In this document: positions 1 through 5,940 of the stretch, one piece after another | Numbering within the stretch: the first letter of the stretch is position 1 | Layout: every line of letters starts with the position of its first letter | Source of the DNA: an uncultured Collinsella sp. | GTDB lineage: Bacteria > Actinomycetota > Coriobacteriia > Coriobacteriales > Coriobacteriaceae | Assembly: GCA_905197385.1 (NCBI GenBank) | Contig: CAJJYO010000062.1 | Span: 1 to 8,194, forward strand | Reading direction: 5' to 3' | Length of the DNA: 8,194 bases | Program-made: the position numbers and the translations under genes | Notes under the pieces: generated by a model | What the model saw: the letters and a program-made list of their open reading frames with translations, nothing else | Database searches by the model: none | Told to the model about the DNA's origin: nothing

Positions 1-19
1 GGACTTGCAGCGACGGACC

Positions 20-159
20 TCAGGACACTCTTACACCACGTCTGCGCGCGCGACCATTATCTCTTCGCTGAATCCAGTTTTTCGGCCCAAGTTTCTTTAT
101 TTTTGCTGTCACTAATCTAGTAACAGTACTCATATTTGCCGTTTTTTTGCACATGGCAT
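20..159 (-). other. Two tiny overlapping open frames (9 and 37 codons), possible leader peptides
   Basis: On the minus strand an AGGGGG (174-169) sits 9 bases before an ATG (159-157) that opens a 9-codon frame, MPCAKKRQI, ending in TGA at 132-130. That stop overlaps the ATG (133-131) of a 37-codon basic frame ending at 22-20, as ATGA. The 37-residue product would be rich in Lys and Arg. The SD plus ATGA arrangement is what translationally coupled genes show, but short frames arise by chance and I recognise neither product. It may equally be untranslated leader or a dispersed non-coding repeat. Confidence 0.2.
107..125. repeat. Weak inverted repeat
   Basis: TGTCACTA (107-114) and TAGTAACA (118-125) are complementary with one mismatch around a 3-base loop. 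In minus-strand RNA the mismatch becomes a U-G wobble, giving an 8-bp AU-rich stem followed by an A-rich, not U-rich, stretch. It is too weak, and lacks the U tract, to call a terminator. It could be an operator or chance. Confidence 0.25.
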
Positions 160-188
160 ATAAACAGACCCCCTATAAAGCCATAGTT

Positions 189-1301
189 TTACGCCGGCTT
201 GAGCCCAAAGCACGCTCGGAGCGTATTCAGCAGAGCATCTTGCCTCTTTCGACGAGCCTCTACACGATTCTGATATCGTTTACCCATACGGTGGTGGATG
301 CGCCATGCGAGCGCTTCCATCGCTTCCATGTCGCAGAGCATCTCGTTGTTGACCGTCGCGACCTCGATTCCCATGGACGCCAAACCCGTATTGCGTTTTT
401 CATCGTGAATGCGCCCGCCGCGAGACGAATGGCCCTGCTCACCGTTGTATTCCAGGTCAAACCGAGCTGCTTCCTGATAGGCATCGCAAACCGCATACGG
501 CATCCCCGAGATCGCCTGCGCACGGTCGTTGAACTCGATCTTGTGGTCGGTCTTAAAGGGACCGCAGGCAAATCCGCCATAAGAAAACGGAAGCGAAAAC
601 ATGGCAAGCATGATGCATTCCATGGGTGAGCGCAGGTTTTCCGACAGAAAGGGGCACAGCCGCCGCAGCTGCTTGGCCGCGCTCCCCTTGCATGCCGCAA
701 GGTAATCTGCCAGGCGATCGGGCGTCAGCACTGGCTTGACCTCAAAGTAGCCCACATCTGACGGCTGGTCCTTATCCTTTGCAAGCCTGTTCACGGTAGG
801 CGAGCTGTAAGGGGGCAGATACTGCCCGCGATCGCTCAGCGAAATCTTGGAGCACAGCTCCTGGGCCAGGGCAAATGCCTGGATACAGCCGACTTCGCGC
901 GCAACGGCGGCACAGAGGGCCTCGGGAGACAAGCTGTACACTCCCGGCTCCACCTCCAAAATCGAGGCGTCCGGCAGGTCTGTAGAACAAACGGACCAGC
1001 TTGCACCAGGCATGCGGCGACGCTGCTTCGCCGACCCCACCAGCAGGCACAAGTCTTCTTGGACCTCGCCACTCACGGCCCCGATCCGCACCAAATCGGG
1101 AAGATAAATGTCCTCGGCCGAGGGAGACGATGTATGCAGCACACGGCGCTCTTCATCGGGATCGAGGTCTCTCCAGCTGATGTAACCCATTTGTCGGCGC
1201 TCGGCGCGCATCATGCGCAGCGCCGAGGCACCGGTCAGGACTACGGAGGCCGCCAGTTGCTCGCTTGTCGGCTCGATGCGCCGCGCTATCTTCACTGCCA
1301 C
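189..1301 (-). CDS. Hypothetical protein with C-terminal DUF559/Vsr-like endonuclease region
   Basis: A 370-residue protein. The GTG at 1301 is preferred over the TTG at 1319 because an AGGGGG SD (1314-1309) lies 7 bases before it. That SD overlaps the comF stop codon (1315-1313), so the two genes are probably translationally coupled. The N-terminal half is unrecognised. The C-terminal third carries SPME (Glu about 228), then FDLEYNG (Asp 282, Glu 284, Tyr 285), a His (about 291) and HDEKR (Asp about 300, Arg about 303). This order resembles the PD-(D/E)XK/Vsr-like fold of DUF559 proteins, sometimes joined to AbiEi-like modules. No signal peptide or membrane segment is seen, so it is probably cytoplasmic. 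Substrate and biological role are unknown. Nuclease activity is inferred from motif spacing only; it might instead be an inactive DNA-binding relative. I am sure it is a gene, less so of the fold. Confidence 0.8.
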   Translation of the reverse strand: MAVKIARRIEPTSEQLAASVVLTGASALRMMRAERRQMGYISWRDLDPDEERRVLHTSSPSAEDIYLPDLVRIGAVSGEVQEDLCLLVGSAKQRRRMPGASWSVCSTDLPDASILEVEPGVYSLSPEALCAAVAREVGCIQAFALAQELCSKISLSDRGQYLPPYSSPTVNRLAKDKDQPSDVGYFEVKPVLTPDRLADYLAACKGSAAKQLRRLCPFLSENLRSPMECIMLAMFSLPFSYGGFACGPFKTDHKIEFNDRAQAISGMPYAVCDAYQEAARFDLEYNGEQGHSSRGGRIHDEKRNTGLASMGIEVATVNNEMLCDMEAMEALAWRIHHRMGKRYQNRVEARRKRQDALLNTLRACFGLKPA

Positions 1302-1312
1302 AAAACCACCCC

Positions 1313-2119
1313 CTACCAAACGCGTGCGATAGCGAGGCCATCGACTGCTGCGGCGCCGGCACGCTTGAGCTCCGCCGAGGCTGCTGCCATGGTCGCGCCC
1401 GTGGTAATGACATCATCGATGAGCAGCAGACGGCGGCCGCGCACATCCTCGACCGTCTCGTACATGCCCCGGGCATGCTCCCGGCGCTCATCGCGGCCGA
1501 GCTCTCGCTGGTCACCATGACCGTATTTGACCAGGGCGTCCAGCAACGGGACACCCGAAAGATCGCAAAACGAGCGCGCGATTGCTTCCATATGGTCGAA
1601 TCCACGCCGCCGAAACGCCGCCGCAGTCGCGGGCACAAACACCACCGCGTCCGCACCGGACAACACACCGCCGTAACGATCGGATGCTGCCACCTGGGCA
1701 TGCAAGGCAGTGTCGTAGAGCAACTCCGCCAGATACGGTGTCAGACGGCGCTCGCCCGCATCCTTGTACGCCTTGATGATGCGCGGCAGCGGATGTGCAT
1801 AGACGGCACACGCCAGGCAGCGATCGAGCGCCTCGGCCATTGCCGAAGACGTGCCCTCGACCGAGCACTCGGTACACAGCAAATCCCCAAACGGGGCGCC
1901 GCATCGGATGCAACTATGACACGGATCGATGAGCGCGAGCGATGCCAGACAATCCTGGCAGATCAGCGCACCGGAACGCTCGCAGCCAGCGCATCGCGTG
2001 GGCGACAACGCCTCGAGCGCCTCATACGTCGCGCGCTCGGCAAGCGGCAGCAATTCGTCCGCAAACGGTAGGACGCCTGCGCCCTGCAAGCGAGTCAATA
2101 CGTTCAGATGTCTCTTCAT
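1313..2119 (-). CDS. comF: ComF family phosphoribosyltransferase-like protein
   Basis: A 268-residue cytoplasmic protein of the ComF/GntX family, which in naturally competent bacteria is needed for uptake of transforming DNA and elsewhere is of uncertain role. The N-terminal region has paired cysteines typical of the family's zinc-binding part (C43, C46, C54, C57, then C67, C70, C73, C82, C85). The C-terminal half is a type I phosphoribosyltransferase fold with the PRPP-binding loop LLLIDDVITTGAT at 231-243, and the family RRRGFDH-type motif is at about 170-176. The ATG at 2119 has a GGGAGGG SD 6-7 bases upstream, held inside a stem (separate entry). The downstream gene begins 11 bases after this stop, so the two probably form an operon. 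Length is slightly above the usual 220-250. Which substrate it acts on is not known. Confidence 0.9.
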   Translation of the reverse strand: MKRHLNVLTRLQGAGVLPFADELLPLAERATYEALEALSPTRCAGCERSGALICQDCLASLALIDPCHSCIRCGAPFGDLLCTECSVEGTSSAMAEALDRCLACAVYAHPLPRIIKAYKDAGERRLTPYLAELLYDTALHAQVAASDRYGGVLSGADAVVFVPATAAAFRRRGFDHMEAIARSFCDLSGVPLLDALVKYGHGDQRELGRDERREHARGMYETVEDVRGRRLLLIDDVITTGATMAAASAELKRAGAAAVDGLAIARVW

Positions 2120-2122
2120 GAC

Positions 2123-2158
2123 ACAACCCTCCCTACGCGAAGGCGAAGGGAGGGTTGT
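2123..2158 (-). promoter_or_regulatory. Hairpin sequestering the comF Shine-Dalgarno
   Basis: Positions 2123-2134 and 2147-2158 are perfectly complementary over 12 bp. After one mismatch three more inner pairs (2136-2138 with 2143-2145) leave a 4-base loop. In minus-strand RNA the 3' arm contains the comF SD (GGGAGGG, 2133-2127) and the 5' arm contains CCCTCCC, a built-in anti-SD. No U tract follows on either strand, so this is not an intrinsic terminator. It probably limits comF translation initiation unless opened; the trigger is unknown. Confidence 0.6.
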
Positions 2159-2170
2159 CGGTGTAGAGCC

Positions 2171-2199
2171 ATGATACCCAGAGGTGCTGGGGTCAGGCG
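2171..2199 (-). promoter_or_regulatory. Possible comF promoter
   Basis: Minus-strand TATCAT (2176-2171) is a 5/6 match to the -10 consensus and sits in GGGTATCATGGCT, a 13-base string also found before tmk (5753-5741). The matching -35 position (2199-2194, CGCCTG) is poor; CTGACC at 2196-2191 is closer in sequence but only 14 bases away. Transcription would start near 2164, leaving a leader of about 45 bases that is almost entirely the SD hairpin. Low to moderate support; comF may also be read through from ricT. Confidence 0.35.
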
Positions 2200-2220
2200 G
2201 GTTACATCCGCTTACGGACG

Positions 2221-2805
2221 TTATTCGCCGGCAGGCGGTTGCGGTGCGGACGAGGTGCGGGTCGAGCCTTCGCCACCGTCCTGGCGCGGCTTGCGGGAGC
2301 GACGGCGACGGCGACGCTTTTGACCCTGGTCGGTCGAGCCCTCGCCGCCGCGATCCTCACGCGGTTCGCACTCGTCGCGAGCGCCGCCGTGCGAAGCCTT
2401 GGCGGCAGCTCCTCCGCCATCGCCGGGGCGACGGCGCGTGACCTTGACTTCGCCATCCGAAACCTGATCGGCCACAGAAGGAACCGAGGGTTTCTGCTGC
2501 GCGCCCGAGGAATGGCGACGACGCGGACGTGACGCGCGCTCCTCCTCGCCACGCGGCTTGCCAGCCTTGTCGGCAGGCGCGTCGGAGGCCGAGGCGCCCT
2601 TGGGAGCGGCACCGGCCTCGCGAGCAGCTGCGGCGCGGAAGGCGTCCTCGCGCTCCTCGCTCGACAGGTGACGGCGACGACGGCGCGTGGGGTTCATGCC
2701 ACCGCCGCGATTTTGCTGCTGGGGCTGCTGAGCCTCGCGCTCGCGGGAAGCGTTCTTACCCGCGGCCTCGCCATTGTCGACGGACGCCGTGCGCTTGCTC
2801 GGTCT
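2221..2805 (-). pseudogene. ricT: Arg/Gln-rich 3' tail of ricT in a shifted frame
   Basis: This minus-strand frame is +1 relative to the ricT core and stays open to TAA at 2223-2221. Its codons look truly coding: GAG, GGC, CGC/CGT, AAG and GCC dominate. The product is hydrophilic with basic blocks such as NPTRRRRRHLSSEEREDAF and a run of six Arg near the end (KRRRRRRSRKPR). The ricT core frame ends early at 2756, so this segment reads as the original C-terminal tail displaced by a one-base insertion or sequencing error around 2770-2820. With that base removed the ricT product would be about 555 residues. The boundary is approximate. Alternatives are an independent small protein from the ATG at 2697 (weak SD) or programmed +1 frameshifting, for which I see no known signal. 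Confidence 0.6.
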
Positions 2806-3889
2806 CGGGCGCCTCGGCCTTGCCGCGACCCTTTCCACGGCCACGGCCCTCGCCCTGGCCCTGAGCGGTGCGAGCATCGGATTCGGCATCGCGACGACGG
2901 CGCTTGGGCATCGATGTGCCGGCCAGACGATCGGCGCTCGACAGGCCATCGCCCACGTCGACGCCGTTTTCGCGATCGAGTTCCATGAGCGCCAGACGCA
3001 TCTCGGGCGACTCGATGCGCTCGAGCACGTCGCGCGTCACGCAGTCGGGGCGGCAGTTGCAGCCCTGCTCGGCGGCCTTCTTTTTGCAACCCTCCGAGCA
3101 CGTCATATCGGCCAGGTTGACCTTAAAGACTTTGCCGTTCTCCAGGCGCAGCACCAGCTGCTCACGCGGCGTGTCATATTCCTGGATGCGCGCCTTGCCA
3201 AGCGGCGTATCGATAAGCGTCTTCTTTTTGGGCGCGCGGCTCTTAAAGTCCTTGTACGCCTCGAACTCGTAGCGCAGGCAGCACATCAGGCGGCCGCAAA
3301 CGCCGCTGATCTTGGACGAGTTGAGCGGCAGGTCCTGCTCTTTTGCCATGCGAATCGAGACGGGCTCAAACTGTCCGCCAAAGCGCGTGCAGCAGAGCTC
3401 CTGTCCGCACTGGGCATAGCCGCCCACCAGGCGGGTCTCGTCGCGCACGCCAATCTGGCGCATGTCGACGCGAATGTGCAGCGTCGAGGACAGGTCCTTG
3501 ACGAGCTGACGAAAATCGACGCGTTCCTCGGCCGCAAAGTAGAACACGGCCTTCTCGCCGCCAAACAGGTACTCGACGCCGACCGGCTTCATCTCGAGGT
3601 CGAGCTCTTTGACCAGACGGCGGAAATCGACCATCGCCTCGTCGCCCTGGATGGCCAGGTCGTCGGCAAGCTGCAGGTCGATGTCGCTCGCCACGCGCAG
3701 CACGGGCTTGAGCGGCTGGCCGATCTCATCTTGCGGCACCTCGAAGGGATCGGCCGTGACCAGGCCGATCTCGGTTCCGCGCTCGGTGGAGCAAATGGCA
3801 TAATCGGCCTCGAGGATATCCAGATCCTGCGGGTCAAACCACAGGTCGCGCGAGGCGTAGGTAAACTTAACGGGTACGACTAACGGCAT
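2756..3889 (-). CDS. ricT: RicT (YaaT) family PSP1-domain protein, C-terminus frameshifted
   Basis: RicT, first known as the sporulation protein YaaT, binds RicA and RicF in Bacillus to form an Fe-S complex that assists RNase Y-dependent mRNA processing. The PSP1 core is plain: GEKAVFYF at about 111-118, MRQIGVRDETR near 143-153, then family cysteines C161, C166, C167, C198, C203 and C204, including GVCGRLMCCLRYE. A further Cys cluster follows at 264-283. The ATG at 3889 has an AGGAAGG SD 7 bases upstream inside holB and overlaps the holB end by 10 bases, so the two are translationally coupled. The tmk-holB-ricT order matches B. subtilis, where small genes lie between. As sequenced the frame gives 377 residues and ends in an unnatural-looking RRQWRGRG; the likely true tail continues in another frame to 2221. 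The core assignment is secure; effect of the altered tail is unknown. Confidence 0.92.
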   Translation of the reverse strand: MPLVVPVKFTYASRDLWFDPQDLDILEADYAICSTERGTEIGLVTADPFEVPQDEIGQPLKPVLRVASDIDLQLADDLAIQGDEAMVDFRRLVKELDLEMKPVGVEYLFGGEKAVFYFAAEERVDFRQLVKDLSSTLHIRVDMRQIGVRDETRLVGGYAQCGQELCCTRFGGQFEPVSIRMAKEQDLPLNSSKISGVCGRLMCCLRYEFEAYKDFKSRAPKKKTLIDTPLGKARIQEYDTPREQLVLRLENGKVFKVNLADMTCSEGCKKKAAEQGCNCRPDCVTRDVLERIESPEMRLALMELDRENGVDVGDGLSSADRLAGTSMPKRRRRDAESDARTAQGQGEGRGRGKGRGKAEAPETEQAHGVRRQWRGRG

Positions 3890-5007
3890 TTCAGTGCCTT
3901 CCTGATATCGAACAGCATGACCTCGATGGCCAGCTGGGGAGTAACGTTTCTGGCGATGTTGCGCTCAGCCGTGGCAACCGCCTCGAGCGCCTGGGTGGCA
4001 CCCGCAACATTCGTCGCCGCGGCAAGCCGCCCGATCGTGTCGCGCACGTCCTCGTTCACAACGCCTGCCGCCTCATCCTGAAGCGTCAGCAGCACGTCGC
4101 GCATGAGCGTCCGCGCGCTCGCCAGCGCTTCCATGATACCCGAACGCTCGCGCGCGTTGAGTTCGCGCTTGTTGCGGTCCTCAAGCTGCTTCAATGCTCC
4201 ACGCGACAGGTAGTCGGCGTTTTGCTCGAGCACCTTTTCCTGTGTGGACTTGACCTCGGCGAGCGGTGCCTTAACGGCGACGATGAGCGACTTGGCGCGG
4301 CTGAGCACATCAGCCTCGTCGGCAGCGATGAGCGAATCGATGGCGCGGACCATCTGGCGGCGAGCATCCTGGCGCTCGGCGCTCTTGAGGAACTCGATGC
4401 CACGCGTGGGGCTTCCCGCCACGGCGACGGCCATGCGGCAACGCGCGGGGTCCTGACCGGTGGCGCGGCTCACGGCCTGCGCGGCGACGGCGGGCGATAC
4501 CAGCCGAAACGGCACGCACTGGCAGCGGCTCACGATGGTGGGCAACATCACGTCTGCCGAGGTGCCCAACAAGATAAACATAACGCCCTCGGGCGGCTCC
4601 TCGAGTGTCTTGAGCAGCGCGTTGGCGGTGTTGGCGCGCAGCTGCTCGGCACGGTCGATGATGTAGACCTTGGCCTTGGCGCGGATGGGCGCCAGAGGCA
4701 CGTCATCGAGCAGCTCGCGGGTCTGGGCGATGAGGTAGCCCGTGGCGCTCTCGGGCGTGTAATAGTGCACGTCGGGGTGCGTATGGCGGGCGACGCGCAC
4801 GCAGCTATCACATGAGCCGCAGCCATCCTGCTCGCACAGGAAGGCTTGGGCGAGCGCCCACGCGGCGTCGAGCTTGCCCGCGCCGGGCGCGCCCAAAAAC
4901 AGGTAGGCGTGCGATGCGCGACCGCTGGCGACGGCATTGGTCAAAAAGTCGCGCACGCGCTCTTGGGTGTCGAGCTTGGCCAGCAGGCTTGCCTGAGCGG
5001 GGGCCAT
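3880..5007 (-). CDS. holB: DNA polymerase III subunit delta'
   Basis: A 375-residue AAA+ clamp-loader subunit that works with delta and tau/gamma to load the beta clamp at primed sites. Seen in order: P-loop GAPGAGK at about 39-45, a Zn-binding Cys set (C58, C63, C66, C69), a Walker B-like KVYIIDRAEQL at 113-123, LLKTLEEPP at 131-139, and the SRC arginine-finger motif at 160-162. The C-terminal part is helical and family-typical but less conserved. The ATG at 5007 is chosen over the upstream TTG at 5028 because AGGAGG lies 9 bases before it. It starts one base after the tmk stop, and its end overlaps ricT. The P-loop Lys is followed by Leu rather than Ser/Thr, suggesting weak or no ATP hydrolysis, as is common in delta' subunits. 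Confidence 0.93.
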   Translation of the reverse strand: MAPAQASLLAKLDTQERVRDFLTNAVASGRASHAYLFLGAPGAGKLDAAWALAQAFLCEQDGCGSCDSCVRVARHTHPDVHYYTPESATGYLIAQTRELLDDVPLAPIRAKAKVYIIDRAEQLRANTANALLKTLEEPPEGVMFILLGTSADVMLPTIVSRCQCVPFRLVSPAVAAQAVSRATGQDPARCRMAVAVAGSPTRGIEFLKSAERQDARRQMVRAIDSLIAADEADVLSRAKSLIVAVKAPLAEVKSTQEKVLEQNADYLSRGALKQLEDRNKRELNARERSGIMEALASARTLMRDVLLTLQDEAAGVVNEDVRDTIGRLAAATNVAGATQALEAVATAERNIARNVTPQLAIEVMLFDIRKALKCR

Positions 5008-5008
5008 G

Positions 5009-5692
5009 TTACTCGGCCTCCTGGGCAAGCGCGGCGGTGACGGCGTCCTGGGAAATATCGAGGCCGTAGGCGCGAACCTGCTCGACCGTCTTCTCGAAGA
5101 CTTCCTCGATGGACGCGGTCGCGTCGATGAGCTTTACGCGGTTTGGTTCCTCGGCGGCAATGGCGCAAAATCCCTGGTAGACGCGCTCTTGGAAGGCCAT
5201 GCCCTTGGCCTCCATGCGGTCGGCCGCACCACGGGATGCCATGCGCAGCGCCGCCTGCTCGGGCGTGATGTGATAGACGAGCGTGAGCGCCGGGTGTGTT
5301 CCCGCGACGGCCAGGTTATTGGCATCGCACACTATCTGGCGATCGAGGCCGTCGGCAAATGCCTGGTAGCAGGTCGTGGAATCGTAGAAGCGGTCGCACA
5401 GGACCACCTTGCCGGCCGCGAGGGCGGGAGCTATGACCTCGTGCACCAACTGGGCACGCGCCGCCTCGTAGAGCAGCAACTCGCAAGTGTCTCCCATCGC
5501 CGTATTGGCGGGGTCGAGCAGCAGAGCACGGATCTTTTCGCTAATGGCGGTACCGCCCGGCTCGCGCAGGCTCACAACCTGGTAGCCAGCGAGTTCGAGC
5601 GCGCGGGCAAGCAGACGCGCCTGCGTGGACTTGCCGGCGCCGTCGACGCCCTCGAGCGTGATAAAGCTATGTTGAGCGGGCTCAAAAGCCAT
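5009..5692 (-). CDS. tmk: Thymidylate kinase
   Basis: Cytoplasmic kinase that phosphorylates dTMP to dTDP with ATP, the step joining de novo and salvage routes to dTTP. The 227 residues, slightly longer than the usual 205-215, contain the P-loop GVDGAGKST (15-23), REPGGT (43-48, dTMP-side loop), DRFYDST (100-106), and a LID with RGAADRME (154-161), an arrangement as in bacterial TMP kinases. The ATG at 5692 has an AGGAAGGGG SD about 8 bases upstream. It is first in the run tmk-holB-ricT, and its TAA is one base from the holB ATG. A promoter candidate lies at 5773-5745. Confidence 0.96.
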   Translation of the reverse strand: MAFEPAQHSFITLEGVDGAGKSTQARLLARALELAGYQVVSLREPGGTAISEKIRALLLDPANTAMGDTCELLLYEAARAQLVHEVIAPALAAGKVVLCDRFYDSTTCYQAFADGLDRQIVCDANNLAVAGTHPALTLVYHITPEQAALRMASRGAADRMEAKGMAFQERVYQGFCAIAAEEPNRVKLIDATASIEEVFEKTVEQVRAYGLDISQDAVTAALAQEAE

Positions 5693-5744
5693 GGGCGCAG
5701 CCCCTTCCTACAAGGCGCGTAAATGCAGATATATCAACCAAGCC

Positions 5745-5773
5745 ATGATACCCCAGGGGCAGGCGCGCCCCAA
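5745..5773 (-). promoter_or_regulatory. Candidate promoter of the tmk-holB-ricT operon
   Basis: On the minus strand TTGGGG (5773-5768) is separated by exactly 17 bases from TATCAT (5750-5745). Each keeps the key bases of a sigma-70-type promoter. Transcription would begin near 5738, about 45 bases before the tmk ATG. The -10 lies within GGGTATCATGGCT, which recurs before comF. Confidence 0.55.
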
Positions 5774-5781
5774 ATCGGGCC

Positions 5782-5821
5782 TAGTCATTGGGTAGTCATT
5801 GGGGACGCTCTTAAATGACTA
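5782..5821. repeat. REP-like element, left copy, with tandem 11-mer
   Basis: TAGTCATTGGG occurs twice in tandem (5782-5792, 5793-5803). The second copy opens a hairpin: TAGTCATT (5793-5800) pairs perfectly with AATGACTA (5814-5821) around a 13-base loop. The 29-base unit 5793-5821 matches, in inverted orientation and at 26 of 29 positions, the right arm of the element at 6949-6977 beyond the zinc-ribbon gene. The form resembles REP sequences moved by TnpA_REP (RAYT) transposases, none of which is in the window. Confidence 0.65.
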
Positions 5822-5830
5822 GGCGACAGC

Positions 5831-5881
5831 TAGGGACGTTCCTAAAGTGCCGGCAGAAAAGGAACGTCCCTAACTGCCGAC
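5831..5881. repeat. REP-like hairpin element with GGGACGTTCC arms
   Basis: TAGGGACGTTCC (5831-5842) and its perfect complement (5861-5872) form a 12-bp stem with an 18-base loop. An alternative stem pairs 5849-5856 with 5874-5881 (7 of 8 bp) and is followed by six T (5882-5887), so plus-strand RNA could fold as a terminator. The two stems exclude one another. The core GGGACGTTC is shared with the neighbouring repeats at 5782-5821 and 6922-6977. Confidence 0.6.
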
Positions 5882-5903
5882 TTTTTTGAGCGCTGGGTAT
5901 AAT
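5875..5903 (+). promoter_or_regulatory. Promoter of the zinc-ribbon gene
   Basis: A perfect TATAAT -10 lies at 5898-5903, preceded by GGG as at the two minus-strand candidates. The -35 position (TGCCGA at 5875-5880, 17-base spacer, or GCCGAC one base later) is weak and falls inside the preceding REP-like element. Transcription near 5910 would give a leader of about 30 bases. Confidence 0.5.
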
Positions 5904-5940
5904 CGTCGTATTGATTTGAAATGTGGCGAAAGGAGTGGCA

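Larger units (their letters stand above)
1..188. other. Left-edge intergenic region, AT-rich in part
   Basis: This stretch lies downstream of the hypothetical minus-strand gene that stops at 191-189. It is visibly richer in A+T than the rest of the window between about 80 and 185. No convincing protein gene and no strong intrinsic terminator for the comF/hypothetical operon is seen. It holds a weak inverted repeat (107-125), two tiny overlapping open frames on the minus strand (20-159), and a minus-strand -10-like GATAAT at 61-56 with no good -35. The downstream gene is outside the window, so whether this is its promoter region cannot be decided. Confidence 0.5.
5693..5940. other. Intergenic region between tmk and the zinc-ribbon gene
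   Basis: A 248-base divergent intergenic region. It contains the tmk leader and promoter (5693-5773), the tandem TAGTCATTGGG repeat and its hairpin (5782-5821), the GGGACGTTCC hairpin (5831-5881), and the zinc-ribbon promoter and ribosome site (5898-5940). Nothing between them looks coding on either strand. Confidence 0.7.

Noticed and set aside
1265..2071. Plus-strand frame antisense to comF
   Set aside because: The opposite strand encodes a complete ComF with paired cysteines and the PRPP loop.
2123..2158. Terminator of ricT
   Set aside because: The stem is strong but no U tract follows on either strand; its 3' arm holds the comF SD.
2774..3883. Long plus-strand open frame of about 369 codons antisense to ricT
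   Set aside because: It mirrors the ricT core, which has clear family motifs. The antisense product is Ala/Leu/Arg-rich with no recognisable domain, as expected in high-GC DNA.
5008..5028. Upstream TTG start for holB
   Set aside because: The ATG at 5007 has AGGAGG at 9 bases; no SD serves the TTG, which also overlaps tmk.
5006..5722. Plus-strand open frame antisense to tmk
   Set aside because: tmk on the other strand has P-loop, DRF and LID motifs and a good SD. The antisense frame has no family match.
5782..5881. CRISPR repeats
   Set aside because: Only two short tandem 11-mers and palindromes are present, with no regular repeat-spacer pattern and no cas genes.
5923..5940. GTG start for the zinc-ribbon gene
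   Set aside because: AAGGAG lies immediately before the ATG at 5941, and the GTG has no SD.
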